Positions 35,077 to 48,565 are shown, counted from the first letter of the stretch. The stretch: 64,000 bases of DNA from Silene noctiflora (GCA_009801015.1 VHZZ01000023.1:37389-101388), one strand, 5' to 3'. Notes: a model not told the origin generated them from the letters alone. Made by a program: numbers and translations.

Positions 35077-36562
35077 GTTAAGTAAGCTTAAAATACGATG
35101 TTTTTCTACCGATCTACCCTGATTACGTTTATCTAATACATCCCGTAGTTAATTAATTAATCCTAATGATAACAGAGGCTGTTAATCTTTCAGACATACT
35201 CCATCTAACCTATTTGTTAGTCATGTGGCTATGGAGTAGTTGAAATTTGAGTCCCATCAGAATTTGTATTTTGTACTAAGATGTTAATTTGATCGACAAT
35301 TGTGCTTTACATTGATGCTCAAGTGAACCAGTTATGATGGTATAGAGTTGCAAATTGCAATAGTTTAGTAATTCATTTCAGAGATTTTTTGAAATGTTTT
35401 TAAAACTAAATGATTCCAATAATAAATTGGAATATTAGTTTATTTTAATGGTTTATTTACTTTAAATGCATGTTATTTCCTCCTGTCCATTTGAATCCAT
35501 CACATGTGATTAAAATACTCCTCACAAATTACTAAATATGTCAAGAATTAAGTGAATTGGGGGAGGGGGTGTTTAAAGATACGTTGCAAATATGAAATTA
35601 ATTAGTAAATGAAACAATGAAACCGACGAGCTCCATTAATTTTAAGAGAGATTTAACGAATCATAAATGGCAAATGTCTCCAAAATCAAACACGTAATTC
35701 TCGATTTATCAACCACAAACATGTGATTCTGGATGTATCAATCACATTTTTCGACGATCGTTCACCTTATTTCTCTAGTTGATTAAGTCTAAATCTGAGA
35801 ATAGAGTGTTGTGATGGTCAATAAAACACTTGATACTATATATACCATCACAATTTGTAACAAATATGAAATTATATATATGTGTTTTTAAGGTAGTATT
35901 TGACACACATTTTCGATGATAATCTCTTTTTCTTTACTCCACTCACTCTATAGGCAAATAAATGACTTGGGAGCCTATCAATCACTTGAAAAGATTCTTT
36001 GTAGGGACTAAATTACTCAAAATGTAATCCAATCACGACTTTTATTGTATCTGTGATTTAAAAAGGCCGTTACGATTTAGCAGTAAATGTTATTGGGTAT
36101 ATAAAATCAGAGTGTGAACAGTATTGGTAAGTAACCGAATGTTGTATGTTACGTGTAGCGTGAGCACGAGTTTGTGACACTAACTTTGGTAATTATCTTT
36201 GTAACCCAAGTAGATTAAGCCACTTAAAATAGAGAAAAACACTTGACACAATGATTTGCAGTTTTGCAGTCAGAATTTGTGGAGAAGAGTCGAGTCCCTA
36301 AAAAATTACAAGTAGTTTGTAGGGGGTGATTTTGTTAGAAAGCGCGCAGTAAATTGGAATGATAAGATAGGGTGGCAATTTGGTATAAAGGGTAAAAATA
36401 AAAATAAAAATAAAAATAAAAATAAAAGGACGGCGTCCAAGTTTGAAACCCTACCTCAGACTTGAACTTGTCTCACATCCATATCTCATTTCTGGTTTGT
36501 TTTTTTAAAACACCTTCTCCTCCGTCCACTTTCCTCTTTCGAAACAAACAACAACAACAATA

Positions 36563-37327
36563 ATGAAGCTTAACAAGAGCAAGAACAAAGGCAAGGTCCA
36601 TCCTTCTCCCTCTTCCTTATCCTCTAACCCAAACGACACCGTTTCAACCCTCAACAAACTCCTTCCAGCTGCAATCCTTACTCTCATCTCCATCCTCTCT
36701 CTCCAAGACCAGGAAGTTCTCGCTTACATGATTACTCACTCTCTCTCTTCCTCCTCTCCCTTTTTCACCTCTTCTTCTTCTTCTTCTTCTCGTAAGAACA
36801 AGAAACTTACCCCCGATAACAACAACAACAACAGCGGTAAAAAGTTACCTCACAAGGTTCCTTGTTTTGACTGCGGTTGTTTTGATTGTTACACAAGTTA
36901 CTGGTTTCGGTGGGATTCTTCACCTCACAGGGAACTTATTCACCAGGCTATCGAAGCTTTTGAAGAACACCTCTCCGCTTCGGAGCAACAGCTCTCTAAC
37001 AAACAAACTCCCAAGTCAACTCGTAAGAATACTCATAAACTCAAGAAATCTGACGCAAGTTGTTCGCTTTTTACCCCTGAGGTTGTCACCATTGATCAAG
37101 TGGAGAAAGATTCGCCGGAGATTGTGGTGACGGAAAATGGGGAATCTTCATCGGTAAAGGGTGGTGGTGGTGATGACGACGTGGAGGCGGAGGAGGAGAG
37201 AGAAAGTGGGTTCCAGGAAAAGCAAGTTCAGCAGCAACAGCACAAGGGGTTGGCGAGAAAGGTACTTCCGGACGTGATTGGGTTGTTTAATTCTCGTTTA
37301 TGGAACCTTTGGGGTCCGAATGTTTGA
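36563..37327 (+). CDS. Plant protein of unknown function
   Basis: A single exon of 254 residues. A basic start (MKLNKSKNKGK) and a hydrophobic helix (LLPAAILTLISILSLQDQEV) are followed by a Ser run and an Asn run. The central block is PCFDCGCFDCYTSYWFRWDS then SPHRELIHQAIEAFEEHL, a Cys-rich, aromatic motif that I recall as conserved in a plant-only family without an assigned role. The acidic C-terminal part ends LPDVIGLFNSRLWNLWGPNV, which also looks conserved. No catalytic motif is visible. Four Cys in FDCGCFDCYT could bind a metal, but this is speculation. Confidence 0.75.
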   Translation: MKLNKSKNKGKVHPSPSSLSSNPNDTVSTLNKLLPAAILTLISILSLQDQEVLAYMITHSLSSSSPFFTSSSSSSSRKNKKLTPDNNNNNSGKKLPHKVPCFDCGCFDCYTSYWFRWDSSPHRELIHQAIEAFEEHLSASEQQLSNKQTPKSTRKNTHKLKKSDASCSLFTPEVVTIDQVEKDSPEIVVTENGESSSVKGGGGDDDVEAEEERESGFQEKQVQQQQHKGLARKVLPDVIGLFNSRLWNLWGPNV

Positions 37328-40300
37328 ATATTTATTAATAAGGAAAAAGAAAAAGGGTTGTTTAGAGTATCTAGGAGGGAGGAGTGAGGGTAATTGGTTA
37401 AAATTGGTATTGGTATTGTTAATTAATTAATTAATTAATCAAAGTACTAGTATTTCCTTAGTTTTATTATTCCCTTTAGTTAATCAAAAATGTTTAATTG
37501 CTACTCTACTCTACTCTGGTTAGAAGAGTGGTGTTGTAATATCATATTATCATGTGTGTTTGGGATAATATTAAAAGGGAAATAATGAAATTAAATGAAA
37601 TAGTAGTGATATTGCTATCTAATTGTCACATATATATATTGTCGGTACGTCAGTCAGCGTTGCTATTTGCTTGCTTGCTCCTTACTTTATCATGATGACG
37701 ATGACGATGTATGTACTAGTCCGTATGCTTGCTTGCTTCTTCACTTGAATTCATCCAATCATTAATAGAGTGAGCTTCTCCTGTGTAATTAATATCAACT
37801 CTTTTTATGTATGCAACATAATTAATAGGAGTAGTCATCAACTGTATCTCATTTAAGATTTTGTGAATGCTGTTTTGTTTCTGCCTAATTAATTTACCTC
37901 AACCATTTGGATTAATCCACCTTTGCTCATTTTCCAACCCAGTTTTAAAACTAGGTACTATCCACCTTCTTATAGTTGATTAAACGTTGGTCATCCTCAG
38001 AGGGTGGATGTAGATGGAGACTCAGCCAACATTTTATAATCTGTTAATTAAGCTGACATCATTTCCATTTTCTTTGCTCTCATATCCTAACTAAATACTG
38101 CTTTTCTTTTCATTCATTTGTTTACCTTTTTATAACAAGCATTTTGATCAGACTACCCTTGAAATTGTGACTAGTAGTGATTATTATTATTATTGTGGAG
38201 TTTTGAAAGAGTTAGAAAACCAACCCTATGTGAATTTTGTACTACGGAGTATATTATTATTATTATTATCGTGGTCTTGGTATGAATATATTGGGTGTAT
38301 TGAGAAGGGGAATGATACGAAACTCCAAAAAAATGAGTCATACTTTCACTAATAATCTATAATAGTAGCAAATGAGAATGGTGTAACGTCCTTTCTCGAG
38401 TCCCATAAAATAAAATAGTGGATAAAACAGTAAAGGACGGAAAATGCAAATTCCCATGCCATTTAATTTAATTAAATTAAATTAGATTCCACCTTATCAA
38501 GGAAGTTGTAGACTATAGTGTGAGGGGAATCAAATATTATGCAATAATAAAAAGCAGCGGTGTATTATTATTACTTAGATTAGTAGTACTAATATTTGAG
38601 TTAGGTGTGGAAAATTGAAAAAAGAAAAGCACCAAAAAAGGATACCTCCCATTGGTTCATTGGTTCATTGGTTCATTGGTTGTGGTAGCATGAGCATAAC
38701 GAGATTTGGTGTGATTATATTATGAGAAATCACCATTTATAGCGAATCAAACGTGTTTGTTAATATCAACTGAGTATGCTATTTCAAAACATCCTTTTTT
38801 TACAACTAATTTTCATCTAAGGCTTCCTACATTTCAAAACTACAAAACTATAGTTGTGGACACTGCTAGCATTCCTACAACACCTGTCGTATTCAGCTCC
38901 CAAGTTCAAGTACCAAATTTCCCCTTGACATACCAATACAAACCACAAGGCCACAACCCATTCCCCTACATTTACCAACCCATCAAATTGTCTCTCACAG
39001 AAGCAAGCCGGCAAGGAGAACAGGCCAAAGGTTGAGTGTCCATAAGATGCGCATCCATGATCCACCCCCCTTGTATTTTACGGAGTACCATTATTGTCAC
39101 GACTTCTCGTCACGCTAAGATCCTAATCCCAAGTATTCTGTCAAACCATCTTTTCTGTCATTTCTCTGAAAATAAAACTCTTGAAAATAATAAAATGGCA
39201 CGAAGAATGTTTAACTGTTAGTGTGGTTTGTAGGCGACAAGGCTTCAACAGAGAGATAAATGATGTGAAGCCTTTTAGGTTTACCATTAATCCAGTCTAT
39301 AAATGCTGGCGTTACCTTTATCATACCCTTTAACCAAAGTACACTAACTCAATTATTACACTCCCATTCTACAATGAATATACACGACAGACAAGTGCGG
39401 CCTCAACCCATTTTTCAATCCTATTTCCTAAACAACATTTGACCGTCTTTAACTGTACTTTCGCAGTCCTAACATGTTTCACAATTAGCTATATTTGACT
39501 ACTTTCACTTCAGAATCATAAATAGAAAAAGTTAAATTGATCAAAACAAATAAACTAGTTATACCATTGTTTATTCAGAAAACATAAACACTTGAATTCA
39601 TGACCTACTTTGTATAATCTCTTTGTTGGACATTAGGAATCACATAAATAGTAAATTACTTTTATCCTTAAGATCAGCTTTTGCTGTTTGCTTAACGTAG
39701 TTATATGTTATTGCATCGGTACAGATAGCATTAGTAGCTAAACTTCTTCAAGTCACATGTACAATTCTCAAGTTTAGTTAGCCTACTGCTGTAATATGCA
39801 GGTCATCCTGTTAAAAAAGATGTCAGCTGATTGAATAAAGTTGAGCTAAACCAACTTCAAAAACACTAGGAAACATGCATCTAATATTATTCTCCTTATT
39901 CTCTCCTTTTAGTAGCCACGCTTAACTTCTGTAGCAAAATTGTGTAGCTTAGTTTGATAGGCAACCAGGTCCAACCACGGCTATTTATTTTTTCAGTTCC
40001 AAGGCTTAACATAAACATAATTTTGTGGTCGTCTTGTTGTATACAGCTCTACAAGCACACGAATTCAATTACGAGTGTAATACTTCAGTGGCCATAATCA
40101 TAAGGGTGTTGCTGTTGCAGACAGGCAACAACCAAATTTTAAATGTAATGGAGATGGGTATGGACTATGAAATTCCAGGCCTTGTTTTGGTTGAAAATAA
40201 GCCCAATAAAAAAAATGTCTAAACTCAGTCTCACTCTCAAAATAGTTATGCATGACAATTAAGCTTTACCACCAACTGGAAGGCTCCTTTAGTGGGAACA

Positions 40301-43300
40301 ACTATTTGGGCTCTGGTAAAGATTTACTGCACTCCTACTGTGGACTCATAACTTTTAAGTGCTCGTTTATGTTTCGGGGTGACATTTACAGAGGCAAATT
40401 TACAAATGAGCTCACAACAAAGAACGAAGGATGAAAATGACGGTGGAGTAAAATTAAGGGATGGTGAAATGACCAGGGACCTTGAAGAAGGATGAAATGT
40501 GATCGATTTTAGTCTATCTTTAGCCCTTTCCTATGTTCACTAATACAGCTACTCTCCTTTTCTATTTTGCCTCTATTGTTCCCCTAATGGGCTAATAATT
40601 ATCCTCAATAATAGCAAGGCTGAAGATGTACGGCGTACTATTTACTACCCTTGTTCTTTTTCCCCATTAGAAAATTACCAGTGCTCCTGAAGTCTCATTC
40701 AAATAGATGAAGGGAATAGTATACTGCATTACTGCATGCACCTATACAATTATCGTATTAGCAACCATCCATCATATTATCACCTCAATACTCTCCTTCA
40801 GTTCTCCTAAACCCCGGTGAACAGGGTTGAATGTATGCGGATTAATTGCCATTAGTATCGCTGAGTTTGCTTATAAAGATTGAGCAACGTTTGGGTCAAG
40901 AAAGGAAGTTGATTACAATTAAACTCTAGAAGCTCTGTACTTAATAATGCATAATGCATAGGACTTACCACTTAGGAGAACACGTCTCTACAAACACATG
41001 CATCCGAGAAGCAGTGACCAAAAGAGCTCGGGAAAGATCAATAAAATAACAATACTATAAAATATCAGGGACCCATAACTTTGAATATCTAACTTGCAGA
41101 AACACTACTACAGAGCCTTTAAAAAGAGGACAAAGAGGAACATACCATAATGATAAAACAGCATATCACAGAGTCGCTTCCCACTTTCCCTCTGCTTGCT
41201 CCCAACTTTTACGTGTGTGGCTCTGCCCACTACAATAATTGACACAAACATTTTCCTCTATCAGTAGAATTATTAATGTTGGTTAATGAAATGATACAAC
41301 AACTGGTTCAATTATGCTTATAAAAAGACAAAGCAGAAGAGCAGGAATGCGAATCCAAATGCGAAAAGCCAACTTTATTTACCCGACTTATACATATATC
41401 GACTTTGTGCATTGCAAGATGAATAATGAGAAAAGGAATTGCTGGGTCAATCAGATTTCGGTCAAATCCAAGTCAGACCATAAGCCTACCCCATTATGAA
41501 GCCGAAAATCTATAGGAACAAACCTTACAGCTGCTAGATGTTTTAGGGCGCCACACCTTTGCAGAATTATCTGGTCACTTCCCTTAAATCCGACTTCAAA
41601 TACTAAAGTCTATAACTACATCATGTTATCCCACAAAGGTACCCATTGATACATCACACTTAATTTTTTGATAATTGCAACATTCATCTGGTTAGACGTT
41701 TTACATTACCAATCATATTATGCTATTAAGTTTATCCAAAAGAAGACAGATTCCTGACTTATACCTGTGCAGGTTCTACGCATACACCAGGCTCATTTAT
41801 TGATTCTTATCATTTCTCGTTCTCCCAATAGCCCATGTCACGAAAGTGTTCAGTGAAGTTAAATTCTGTAAGATAGCAAACACTGTAAACGAAATTTATC
41901 CTATTCTGTATGTTCTGAAATTTATGAGTTCCTGACATTTTGTAATTCCTGCAATTGTGAACATAATGGAGTACAATGAGCATAACAAAGGAAGATTTAT
42001 GTTCAAAAGCCTCACAAAGGCCATTAAACAATCAATCATGTCTTATGAGAGAACTTGAGACTTGTAACTTATAAGAAGTAATTTGGAGGAGATGAACTGG
42101 AAAGAAATTCACCGCGAAAAAATATGTCTCAACACATTGGCAATAGAAGGGTAGCACCTCTGTTACTTGATGTGATACTTCCACAACTTGCATATGGACC
42201 CTCGTGTTTAACCTAATAAAATGTCAACTGTTAGTATCTATTGCGCTCATGGGTTGTTCATAAACCACAAACGACTGAATGAATGGTCATAAGCTTTCAA
42301 GATAAGCTCCATAAGTCCATAGTACACTCTTGTACTAATCCATAGTTTCAGGAGAGCATCACACACTATACCTCACTGGATTTACATGCAAAGAGTATCT
42401 CATTGTCGAGCATCTCATATTAGACAACAATCATAAAGGCTTCCCATTTGCATTAGTTGAGATGTCAAATTGTCAATAATGTCCTTTTTTTGTGTCCAAA
42501 CAATTGTCAATTATGTCAACAAAGCCATTTTTATGCAACTAGCTGGTAATTATCATTTTCGATAAAATAAAGCGCTCTATAAACAAACAAACAAGCTTAT
42601 GTCATAAACATTTCTTCAAGATAATAATAGTATAATTCACCAATTCTCAGAATATAATAATTGGGAATTTGGGATTTGGGAGTGAGCCCTAATAGTTTAA
42701 GTCAGTTGAAATTCAGCAAGATGACATGGAAAGTTCAAGAAAACAAATTGCAGTGAGATTCCAACCAAAAAAAGGCAGTGAGATGCATAATAACGTAGGT
42801 CCAGTATGTTTGTATAGCTACACATTAAAGGCATCAACTTACCTCATATAGTACGTCTGCAGGTCGGATGAGAGCAGGAAAGACGATGGAAAATAGGCCA
42901 TCTTGAAACATGTATGGAAAAGCTTGTATGCAAGTTTGTGTCTTATTCTTACATTCTAATTAAGAAGTAGTCTCTTAGGAAGGATCATGTGCAGGCATGT
43001 AAGAGTACTTGCCATGAAGATCATAATTTTTCCCGCAGAATAAAAAAAAAATTATATTATCGACCTAAAATTTCAATTACTCAAAGGGATAGAAAACAAG
43101 ATATAACACAAAATTTGACCGACGGTGATTGGTAGCAACAAATCAGATAGCCCCGCTGATAAAATAAAATAAAATAAAAAACTACATTAGCAAGATATCT
43201 AAGCTCATATGATACTAAGTGCTTGTTTGTTTACCCACAAAAATCCCATGAATTCCAAAATCCCATGAATTGCATTTTTTACATCTCGTTTGGTTACCCC

Positions 43301-44328
43301 AAAAAATTTAAAATGGGGGAGTTCTGAACTCCTGTGGAGTTTCCAACTCCTACATGATGTTATTCAGATTATATAAAAAAAAAGATGATAAGGATATATA
43401 AGGATATATTTGTATTTACTAATCAAAATCATGTGAATAAAAGTTGTTTAACCAAATATAACGCGGGAGTTTAATTCACGGGAAAAACAAACTTCTCCAA
43501 GGTAACCAGACATGTTTTTCTCATTTTATGGGAATTGTATATAGGAATTAGAATCCTATGAACTGCAAATTAACATAGGAATTCAACTCCTGCATGAACC
43601 AAACGAGCGCTAAGAGAGATTATGCATGTAGATTATCCAACACAAACCAAATTAAAGAATAATATTACTTGAATCACAAGTTCACAACTTCAGAAGCAGT
43701 ATGCCGGTCTCTGGTTCTAACTGCTAAACGAGATGGATAACCCCCAGTCCCCCACCCCCACCTCTTTTCCTGAGTTTATTATACTCCGTAGCTCGGTAGC
43801 GGGGACACCAATAAATCTATGATTTTCTGTGTCAATTACACCCTAGTTGCTATGACTGATTGCTCAAACATAATTCCATTCTTCACTATAGTTCATTAAT
43901 AGATACAATTAAAAACAAGCAAATTACATTACCTGGAAGTCGGAAATGATATTATGTAACAGTCGTTCTGAACTTTATCACGCTGGAATACTTCAAAACA
44001 TGTACTGATGTACTGCAGTAGTTTTTTTTTTTATGACATGCAGCAGAATATAAGCTTCAGCGTATTCTCAAGTTCAACAGCTTGAGGGTCCCAAAGTCCT
44101 GTGCAGCCCACTCCAGTGCCTTAATAAGTCACCAGTCAAATGAAAACCAAGTAGGATTTTTGTACACTTCTCAGTGTCCTTCTATCTGTCTTTTGTTTTG
44201 GAAGTTATAGATAATCACTGGACGAGTGAATCATCTCAAATACAAGGACTCCTGATCAGAAAATAACACCATTTAGAAAGCCTACTTCTTTCTCACCCTC
44301 TTTAGTAGCAAATTGATACGGCATCACC
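37328..44328. other. Seven-kb region without a supported gene
   Basis: The left part is the 3' flank of the preceding gene with AATTA, ATT and TTCATTGG repeats (about 37420, 38179 and 38650). A 400-bp MITE sits at 43220-43619. The rest is AT-rich DNA with short, unrelated frames. The right end must hold the LAZY1 promoter and leader, and leader introns are possible. Confidence 0.5.
43220..43619. mobile_element. MITE with CGTTTGG-type ends
   Basis: About 400 bp, flanked by CTAAG on both sides (43215-43219 and 43620-43624). The left end TGCTTGTTTGTTTACCC and the right end, reversed, CGCTCGTTTGGTTCATG are imperfect inverted repeats. Inner segments (CCCATGAATTCC and GGAATTCAACTCC type) also pair. 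This is non-coding and probably hAT- or Harbinger-derived; the class is uncertain. Confidence 0.6.
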
Positions 44329-46649
44329 ATGAAGGTAAGCCCCTCTATCTTTCAGAAAAAGAGAGATAAATCAACATTTACAAATAACGAGCAACTGATT
44401 TTTCTCGTTTATGTGGTGCAGTTACTTACGTGGATGCATCGTAAGTTTAGGCAAGGAGACACTGAAACAATAAGAGAATTCCCCATGGGTAAAGTCTCTT
44501 TGTACCGGTCACATATCATATATAGCATAACTCACTTGTAATAGGAATAAAATGAAAGCTGCAGGCCATTGTGTGCACGCAGCATGTATAGATCATACAG
44601 ACTCTCATGATCAATCCTAGAGAGAACAACCCAATATTATTTGACTTGACAACACCAATTGTCAGAAAATACGCAACTACTAATTCATAGTTACCTTGTT
44701 CACACTCTTCATAGTAAATATGTTCCCTCCATATCATTTATATTGTACTTGTTTGACTTTAAATAATGTTGATTTTTACTGATATTTTCTTAAAATATAA
44801 GATACATACAGCTTTTTGAAAGAATAATTTGAAAACAGCAGTCTTGATAGATCGATGCAAGCATGCTGAATTTTTCATCATATTTTGCATATATTTGGAG
44901 AAATTAACAGATAAAGCTTATATCAGTTGACAATCAAACGGGGACTAAATTTGAAATGAAATTAGTATCTTAACCTCGAAAGGGGATGAAATTTCGTAGC
45001 AAAGGCTGGGTGCAAAATAGCATACATAGCTTTCACATTGTAGGATGAAATCTTTGTTTAACAGGGCAGCCATTGCTTGAGGATCCTCACTTGTATCAGA
45101 AGCAAGCCCATGCCAATGGAACTTGGAGGCATGTGCACAGAGATGGCCAAGCACGAAGATCATCTGCAAATTTTGAGACAACAAAGTTGACAGACTTTGA
45201 AGAGAAGGCATCAGCTGAATTTTCGGAATTTTTTGAAGGATTTTTGGCAATTGGTACCCTTGGAGCAGAAACAGGCATCAGAGAGCCCGAGACCCCAACA
45301 TTTTCCATGTCTTTCGAGAAGCTAGCTGAAGGAGAGACTGAAGTCACGGAGAATGAATTGAGGCTCATCAATGATGAGCTAGAGAGGGTGCTTGCAACTG
45401 AAGCTAAAGATGATGGGTGGACAGATTCATCCAGCCGAACAAGCCATGTCAGCAATGGCAGAACAAGCCATGTTAGCAATGGCAGAATCAGTCATGCAAG
45501 CACCATAACTCTCAGTGGTAAGCCTCTGGAAATTTCAGAAAGCACGGGTAATGGAAATTCAAACTGTCCGCTACAAGAGTACTTGTTAGGGTCAGCTGTT
45601 GAATTGCCAGAGACGGTAGTGGCGCCTAAAAAGGAGAATAGAACATCATTGGGTGAGCTTTTTGAGAAGCACAAGGCAGAGGACGTTTCTGAACCCAAAT
45701 ATAAAAGAGGGGAGAAGAGGGTAGATAAAGAGAGTGAAAAAACAGCAATGAATCTAATGAAAAAAATAATGAAGAAGAAAATGGCCAGAGCAGCTTCTAA
45801 GAATTCATCTGGCGCAACTCAAGGAACTACTGAATCCAAAGCTGCAGAGACAAAACTGTTCAAGGTATGTCATTATTATGTTCACTCGCCACTAACATGA
45901 TCGTTGAAGTCCGTAGACAAGGGACAAACTTGATAATAGTATTATTCTGGTCATGAAATATTCATTTTGTTCTCGCACAAAAGGAATTACAACATTGTGA
46001 AACATAAATAAACACATGCAGGACCAAAATCATTGTCCAACAACTTCATTTTATTCTTTCTGTCCTGTTCAAGGGGGGAGAAAAAATAACTTTACTCTAG
46101 AAGTTCATCTGTTTCCTATGTAATCAATATAACAACTTTGCAATGTAGATCCTGCATAAATTTCAGAGGAAAGTCCATCCAGAAGACTTAATAGCATCTA
46201 CTGCAAAGGCAGAAAAGGCAGATAGGATTGGATTTAAGGAGATGATACCCTGCAATGCATGCTATTACAAGGAGAAGCATACATTTCCTGATGGCATTTC
46301 TACTCTCTCCAAGAGAAGTTGTTGCATTGGGCATATGCGACTTAGCAAGAGCCTCTCTAGCTCATCACAATTCTCGGAGGATGATAGTGATTCAAATGGG
46401 AGCAGGGAGTGCTGGATAAAAACTGATGCAGATTGTAAGTATTTCTTCAAAAATGAGGGTTCATTTTTATTCATATAGCCTAAAAAGAGTAAGACTCGGG
46501 TGAGACTGCCTTACAATTATTTATTGTCAAACCGGGTGTTGCCTTAAAATGTCACTGTGAACGCTTAACGAATCTACATGACTAAATCGTTTATAAATAA
46601 TGTGATATATATATATCTGTGTACTGCAGATCTTGTGTTGGAGCTGTAG
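44329..46649 (+). CDS. LAZY1: LAZY1 gravitropism protein
   Basis: Five exons: 44329-44334, 44422-44488, 45065-45864, 46149-46434 and 46630-46649, giving 392 residues, all joins in frame. The first exon is just ATGAAG, as in IGT-family genes generally. Conserved region I reads MKLLTWMHRKFRQ. Region II holds the IGT motif in GFLAIGTLG (83-91). A basic stretch (KRGEKRVDK then KKIMKKKM, about 237-266) resembles the nuclear-localisation region. The protein ends YLVLEL (387-392), the C-terminal signature of LAZY1-type members. LAZY1 relays gravity sensing to lateral auxin flow and sets shoot and branch angle. Residues about 142-160 contain three near-identical SHVSNGR-type units. I see no break, so the gene looks functional. 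Confidence 0.93.
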
Positions 46650-47507
46650 AGAGGTGGGCAGCTAAGGCGAATACATAAAGAAGCAATATAGTTAATAAGC
46701 ATATATCCTTAATTATTATTATGTTTGTAATTGTATGTTAATGGGAATTGAGTCTCCTAGTGATAAGCGTTTATGTCATTAAGCTTTACTTAATCAATGT
46801 AATAGTATAATTATTCGTGTGTAAAACTATAAACTCGGCTCTAAAAGTTAATACGGAATACTATCGAGTATAATAATCCAGATTGACAGACATGAATGAA
46901 TGAATGAAATCTGAATGTAAGAGAAGGGAGACATACGAGAATTATAAAGGCAAATCAAAAATCAAAATCCTATCTTACATGCTTACTTGCCTAATAATGG
47001 GGTACAAATTTCAGTAATTACGAAACGGAGATTATTCAAACTGAGTAAACTAACCAACCAACGGAGATGTAGAATTACACAATTTAATTGCAAAAATTAA
47101 CAATCACTTGAAAATCATGATTAATTGCGAATTCGACTGCTTACCCATGAATTGATCAAATTTTGAATGAATTCCAGCTTCTTCATCTTCATCCCACTGA
47201 ATTTTGAAATGGAACCTGCCTTTTTCTTTCTTCCCGCCTTCCACTTTCTTCTCTTTTCTTTCGCCACTAATTTCTCTATTTCCCAATTCTCAACTTTACC
47301 ACATTACTCCTCTGTTGTGATTAATTAAAGAAAGGAGTTTTTTTTTTTAATAAAGAAAGAGATGGATTTTCTTTTGTTAATAAAGTAAATTATTGACCAT
47401 ATTAGTTGCCCTATAAAGCATCTCTAATTATGGTTTTTAAGATGTATTTTTACCTCTTCTTTTACCTATTATTATCCGTTTTTTATGATGTCCATGAGTG
47501 ACCACTA

Positions 47508-48565
47508 GGTTAAACTACCAAATTGGTAAAAAAAAGTATAAGCTATTGGACAAATTGGTAAAAAAAAGTAATATGTTGGACAAATTGGTAAGAAAAAATA
47601 GTATATTGGATAAATCGGTAAAAAAAAAAGTTGATTAAGTAATAAAATTGTAAAAATTGTTTAATTAAGTGATTTTTAGGCCAAAATCTATAAATGAACA
47701 AATAGAAGTAACATATTACATATGCAGACAATATTTTGACCCTTAATATATTATCGACTTAAATTTATTTTGACTTGAAATTACATTTACGATTGATTTG
47801 GGTTAATTAGGTCGAGTTCGGGTCGGGTCATTTTCAAGTTTACTAGAACTCAGATAAGGTCGAGTCGTGTCGGATCATTTTTAACTTTGGTCATTTTCGG
47901 GTCTATTATTATAAAGTTTATTAGGGGGAATGGTTAGTTTACAACAATAAACATTGTTGGGTCATATTGGTTAATATCAATTCGAGTTACGGATTACTTT
48001 TGGCTCCTCGGTTCAAATGACGTGGTGTCGTGTCAACTCGGGTCTTGTCCTTCGAGTTGGACCTATTATTTTGATATTAACCAACTATAAAATAGTATAA
48101 AAAATCATTAGTTATTTTCTCTACCAAAAATTTATATTCACCAGAGACTATAATTAAAAAATTGAGCCGAACTCACTTAACCGAAAGATTTAATGAAACT
48201 GATGACGCGACACCCGAACTGAGGATCCCATCATTACCCGTTACTCAAATTGCTCCGAAGCAATATGACCCAACACGAATGTTTATTAATGCAAACTAAC
48301 CATTACCCTTAATAAACTTGATAATAATAGACTCGGAAAATGGCCCAAATTCGAAATGGTTCGACCCGACTCGGCACGATATATATTATTTACCATTAAA
48401 GCGTTAAGAAAAGATTAATATTATTTATTTATTTTGGCCTAAATATCACTTAATCAACTTTTTTTTACCAATATGTCCAATATATGCCTTTTTTTTTACC
48501 AATTTGTCCAACATGTTATTTTTTTTACCAATTGGTCCTATAGCCTCTTTTTTTTTTACCAATTT
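47508..48565. mobile_element. Large foldback (Mutator-like) element
   Basis: About 1.06 kb, nearly all of it one long inverted repeat with the centre near 48.0-48.2 kb. Each arm begins with three or four units of the type AAATTGGTAAAAAAAA plus TTGGACA, then TTGATTAAGTGAT, then matching sequence around GGGTCGGGTCA and GGGGAATGGTTAGTTT. The flanks carry the 9-bp direct repeat TGACCACTA (47499-47507 and 48566-48574). A 9-bp duplication and long arms are typical of Mutator-like elements. The left arm has about 12 extra bases at its tip. No transposase frame. Confidence 0.75.

Larger units (their letters stand above)
32227..36562. other. Intergenic region with assembly gap and foldbacks
   Basis: This contains the 3' end of the membrane-protein gene, two GTGACGG-family elements (one cut by the gap, one at 34939-35076), a foldback at about 34006-34805 and an AAAAT repeat at about 36395-36427. 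Frames that span the gap are artefacts of N translation. The promoter of the gene at 36563 lies at the right end. Confidence 0.55.

Noticed and set aside
38757-39035. 92-codon frame upstream of LAZY1
   Set aside because: It has no recognisable motif, no start context and no neighbouring exon; chance is the simplest explanation.
45073-45900. LAZY1 exon 3 read as a self-contained 275-codon gene
   Set aside because: The frame begins at a non-ATG codon and runs into intron 3; the MKLLTWMHRKFRQ and YLVLEL ends show the five-exon structure.
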